From Polynucleobacter meluiroseus (GTDB taxonomy: Bacteria; Bacteroidota; Bacteroidia; Flavobacteriales_D; Crocinitomicaceae), in the NCBI GenBank assembly GCA_943328715.2, contig CALQBB020000060.1, positions 1 through 6,116 on the forward strand: a stretch of 6,116 nt of DNA, written 5' to 3'. The notes under the pieces are model-generated. The model saw nothing but the letters and a program-made list of their open reading frames with translations. It was not told where the DNA came from and did no database searches. Below are positions 4,749-6,116 of this stretch, piece by piece; positions within the stretch are counted from its first letter, which is position 1, and the number at the start of each line of letters is the position of its first letter. The translations under genes and the position numbers were made by a program.

Positions 4749-6116
4749 TCAACAATCCGTTTTTTTGTAAAATTTATGCATCCATATAATGTGCGGAAAG
4801 CTAATACAAGAAAGGAAAACAAAAAATATCGTAGCCATTTCAAAATTATTTTTCAAATCAAAATAATTTTCATTCAACCAATATGAAATGACCAAAATTC
4901 CGATGGCCCCCAGATTAAACGGCAAAGATTTCAAATACAATGTTTTACTATTTGTCTGAAGTCCATTTTTCAAATGACGCCAACCGTTTAAACTATGCTG
5001 TCCAATAAAATACAAACTAAAGGCACTTAACAAGGGTAGATACATCCCTACAAACAACATACATACCGTTAAGATAAAAGATACTTTCCGTTCAAGGATG
5101 CTCCAAATGAACGAAATTAAGATCAAGATCTGAGAAATATGAATAGCTTGTTCATCAGTAAATGGTAATTCAAAAGTCTGAAGACTCGCTAGTATTTTAT
5201 TCGTTTCTGTTTGATGTCCAATTAATAGGATCCCAAATAGTAGAGTGCCCCAAAGGATATTTTTCCATGTGTTTTGTTTGTTGGGAATCCATTCTTTAAA
5301 ATCACATTGACCAAAATGCCAAATGGAATAAGCTAAAAAGAACAACAATGCGCTGTCCGCGGAAAGAAACCAAAGTAGTAGAAAGATGAACGACACGCCA
5401 AGATACTTGAAGATAAAACTAAGTTTAACTCCTTTAACATGCACTCCACTCTCGAGTAAATGATCTACTGCTCCATGTGGAAGTCCAACCGCTAGAAATC
5501 CAACTGAAAAAAGGGTGAGTTGAATAGCGAAAGAATACGATTCGGCAAATGTTTGAACCAATAATAGGAAAACAGACAGAAGTAACATACAAAAGGGAGC
5601 GATAACTCCTTTGCTCGAAACGCTTAATTCTGTTTTAAGTACGCGCAAAAAGGGACGGAATGGAAGTGTCAACAATATGCGAATGTCCTGAAAAATGCTT
5701 GTTTTTCCTTCAAGGAAGCGAAACACGGAAAACACATTGTTCTTTTTGAATAACACACTGAAAATCGGTTTCCCCAGCGCTGGATATTGTAAGAGAATCA
5801 AAAGCAATAAACGATCGTAGAACTGAAATCGTTTCGGCTCCATTTTCAATGGAGTCAATTCTTTTTTCATCATCAACTGTTCAGCAAGGTCTTCTGCTCC
5901 TTGAAACATTTTTTTGAATGCGTAACCCGTACTCGGTTTAATGGCTCCAGACCTTCCGCCTATTGGAATAACTCCCTCAATTTTTTCACGAACGATTTTC
6001 GCCGTGGACATCGGAATGGTTCCTTTCTCTGTCTCTAATATTGTATACGTACCAAAGCGTCTTTGAATGTATGTATCTAAAATTGGCTCTGCTTGATCCG
6101 ATGTGATTGGTTCAAT
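4749..6116 (-). CDS. crtY-blh: Lycopene cyclase (CrtY) fused to Brp/Blh beta-carotene 15,15'-dioxygenase (5' part outside window)
   Basis: The frame is open from the window edge, giving 455 residues. The ATG at 6011-6009 is internal: the 35 codons before it (including AEPILDTYIQRRFG) read as lycopene cyclase, so the true start lies beyond the window. Numbering from that internal methionine, residues 1-130 are the C-terminal part of a CrtY-type flavin-dependent lycopene beta-cyclase: IPIGGRSGAIKPSTGYAF (15-32), then FYDRLLLLIL and LEGKTSIFQDIRILLTLPFRPF (in pieces across 64-121). From about 137 follows a complete multi-helix Blh enzyme with candidate iron-binding histidines in GLPHGAVDH (176-184), WHFGQCDF (231-238), GQHSLNGWRH (337-346) and PHIIWMH (406-412). 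One chain could thus turn lycopene into beta-carotene and split it to retinal at the membrane. No stop or frameshift is seen at the junction (residues 122-140). The rhodopsin that uses retinal follows 129 bases on. The junction is visible directly; activity of both halves is inferred from motifs. Confidence 0.92.
   Translation of the reverse strand: MEPITSDQAEPILDTYIQRRFGTYTILETEKGTIPMSTAKIVREKIEGVIPIGGRSGAIKPSTGYAFKKMFQGAEDLAEQLMMKKELTPLKMEPKRFQFYDRLLLLILLQYPALGKPIFSVLFKKNNVFSVFRFLEGKTSIFQDIRILLTLPFRPFLRVLKTELSVSSKGVIAPFCMLLLSVFLLLVQTFAESYSFAIQLTLFSVGFLAVGLPHGAVDHLLESGVHVKGVKLSFIFKYLGVSFIFLLLWFLSADSALLFFLAYSIWHFGQCDFKEWIPNKQNTWKNILWGTLLFGILLIGHQTETNKILASLQTFELPFTDEQAIHISQILILISFIWSILERKVSFILTVCMLFVGMYLPLLSAFSLYFIGQHSLNGWRHLKNGLQTNSKTLYLKSLPFNLGAIGILVISYWLNENYFDLKNNFEMATIFFVFLSCISFPHIIWMHKFYKKTDC

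Noticed and set aside
6009..6011. ATG at 6011 as the start of the CrtY-Blh gene
   Set aside because: The frame stays open to the window edge and the 35 preceding codons read as lycopene cyclase, so this ATG is internal.
1..6116. CRISPR arrays, insertion sequences, tRNA or rRNA genes, toxin-antitoxin or phage genes
   Set aside because: I saw no spaced repeats, transposase motifs, tRNA-like cloverleaf or defence and phage proteins on either strand.

Overview
The window is low-GC DNA whose genes all lie on the minus strand, so transcription runs from the high-coordinate end to the low-coordinate end. It probably comes from a marine or freshwater Bacteroidota, most likely a member of Flavobacteriales. 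The reasons are a methionine-type (green-tuned) proteorhodopsin, start codons without purine-rich Shine-Dalgarno sequences, TAnnTTTG-like promoter boxes and protein sequences typical of the phylum. The family-level assignment is inference. I see no mobile element, CRISPR array, tRNA or rRNA, and no gene-free stretch longer than about 150 bases.

Right part (about 3850-6116): a retinal and rhodopsin cassette. A gene that enters from beyond the window edge encodes the C-terminal part of a CrtY-type lycopene cyclase. It continues without a stop into a complete Brp/Blh-type beta-carotene 15,15'-dioxygenase, so one polypeptide could carry lycopene to beta-carotene to retinal. Next, in the same direction and 129 bases on, is a proton-pumping proteorhodopsin with all key residues (D80, T84, M88, E91, D219, K223), followed by a strong intrinsic terminator. 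This gene pair can make both the chromophore and the apoprotein of a light-driven proton pump.

Middle part (3411-3755): a small zinc-ribbon protein of the PhnA/YjdM family, apparently its own transcription unit.

Left part (1-3305): a likely operon of four genes. It starts with a Tat-signal-bearing, nitroreductase-like (Acg-type) flavin oxidoreductase. Sixteen bases later comes an adenylate-forming ligase of the PaaK/CapK type, then a DUF2805 (TIGR03643) small protein. Last is the start of a photolyase/cryptochrome-like FAD-binding protein, whose start codon overlaps the DUF2805 stop codon (TGATG) and which lacks the usual N-terminal antenna domain. Light is thus a theme at both ends of the window: energy capture by rhodopsin on the right and flavin photochemistry on the left.

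The most noteworthy points are the CrtY-Blh fusion, the antenna-less photolyase translationally coupled to DUF2805, the oxidoreductase-ligase pair of unknown pathway, a nine-base leader element AAC(C/T)TAAAC that recurs 7-8 bases before three start codons, and an imperfect inverted repeat in front of the rhodopsin gene.
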